7,370 nucleotides of DNA, from the NCBI GenBank assembly GCA_024405335.1, contig JAKSOX010000099.1:1-7370 (forward strand), given 5' to 3'. Origin of the DNA: Kiritimatiellia bacterium. GTDB lineage: Bacteria > Verrucomicrobiota > Kiritimatiellia > RFP12 > UBA1067. This document shows, piece after piece, positions 7,368 through 7,370 of this stretch (position 1 is its first letter; every line of letters begins with the position of its first letter). The translations under genes were made by a program, and so were the position numbers. The notes under the pieces are model-generated. The model saw nothing but the letters and a program-made list of their open reading frames with translations. It was not told where the DNA came from and ran no database searches.

Positions 7368-7370
7368 GAG

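Noticed and set aside
1..7370. Search for tRNA or rRNA genes, CRISPR arrays, insertion sequences, attachment sites, toxin-antitoxin or defence genes.
   Set aside because: By eye, no repeats with regular spacing, transposase motifs, terminal inverted repeats or tRNA cloverleaf signatures stand out. Four coding genes account for nearly all of the bases.

Overview
The window is GC-rich bacterial DNA, packed with protein genes. It carries four genes in two convergent blocks. One runs rightwards, a DEAH-box RNA helicase of the HrpA family, cut at its 5' end by the window edge (about 3-3755). Three run leftwards and are read in the order glnN (7367-5229), ispD (5213-4536) and a calcineurin-like metallophosphoesterase (4534-3800). 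I see no RNA gene, mobile element, CRISPR array or integration scar.

The combination of a type III glutamine synthetase, the MEP route to isoprenoids (IspD) and a full-length HrpA with its long C-terminal region, in a strongly GC-biased genome, would suit a member of the Planctomycetes-Verrucomicrobia-Lentisphaerae/Kiritimatiellae grouping. This is inference from gene content and base composition only. Other GC-rich phyla cannot be excluded.

Layout: the helicase ends at 3755, and 44 bases separate its stop from the stop of the phosphoesterase. This junction holds a 7-bp inverted repeat but no clear intrinsic terminator. On the minus strand glnN and ispD are 15 bases apart, with a near-perfect Shine-Dalgarno in the gap. 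ispD and the phosphoesterase are separated by one base. The three therefore look like one transcription unit, with the phosphoesterase probably translated by coupling to ispD. Only three bases lie upstream of the glnN start, so the promoter and any nitrogen-responsive control lie outside the window.

Functionally the genes are housekeeping: nitrogen assimilation (GlnN), isoprenoid precursor synthesis (IspD), a phosphodiesterase or phosphatase of unknown substrate, and an RNA helicase acting on mRNA or ribosomes. No undescribed system is evident. The points most worth a second look are a 24-residue basic insertion in the OB-fold region of the helicase and the tight pairing of ispD with a phosphoesterase behind glnN.
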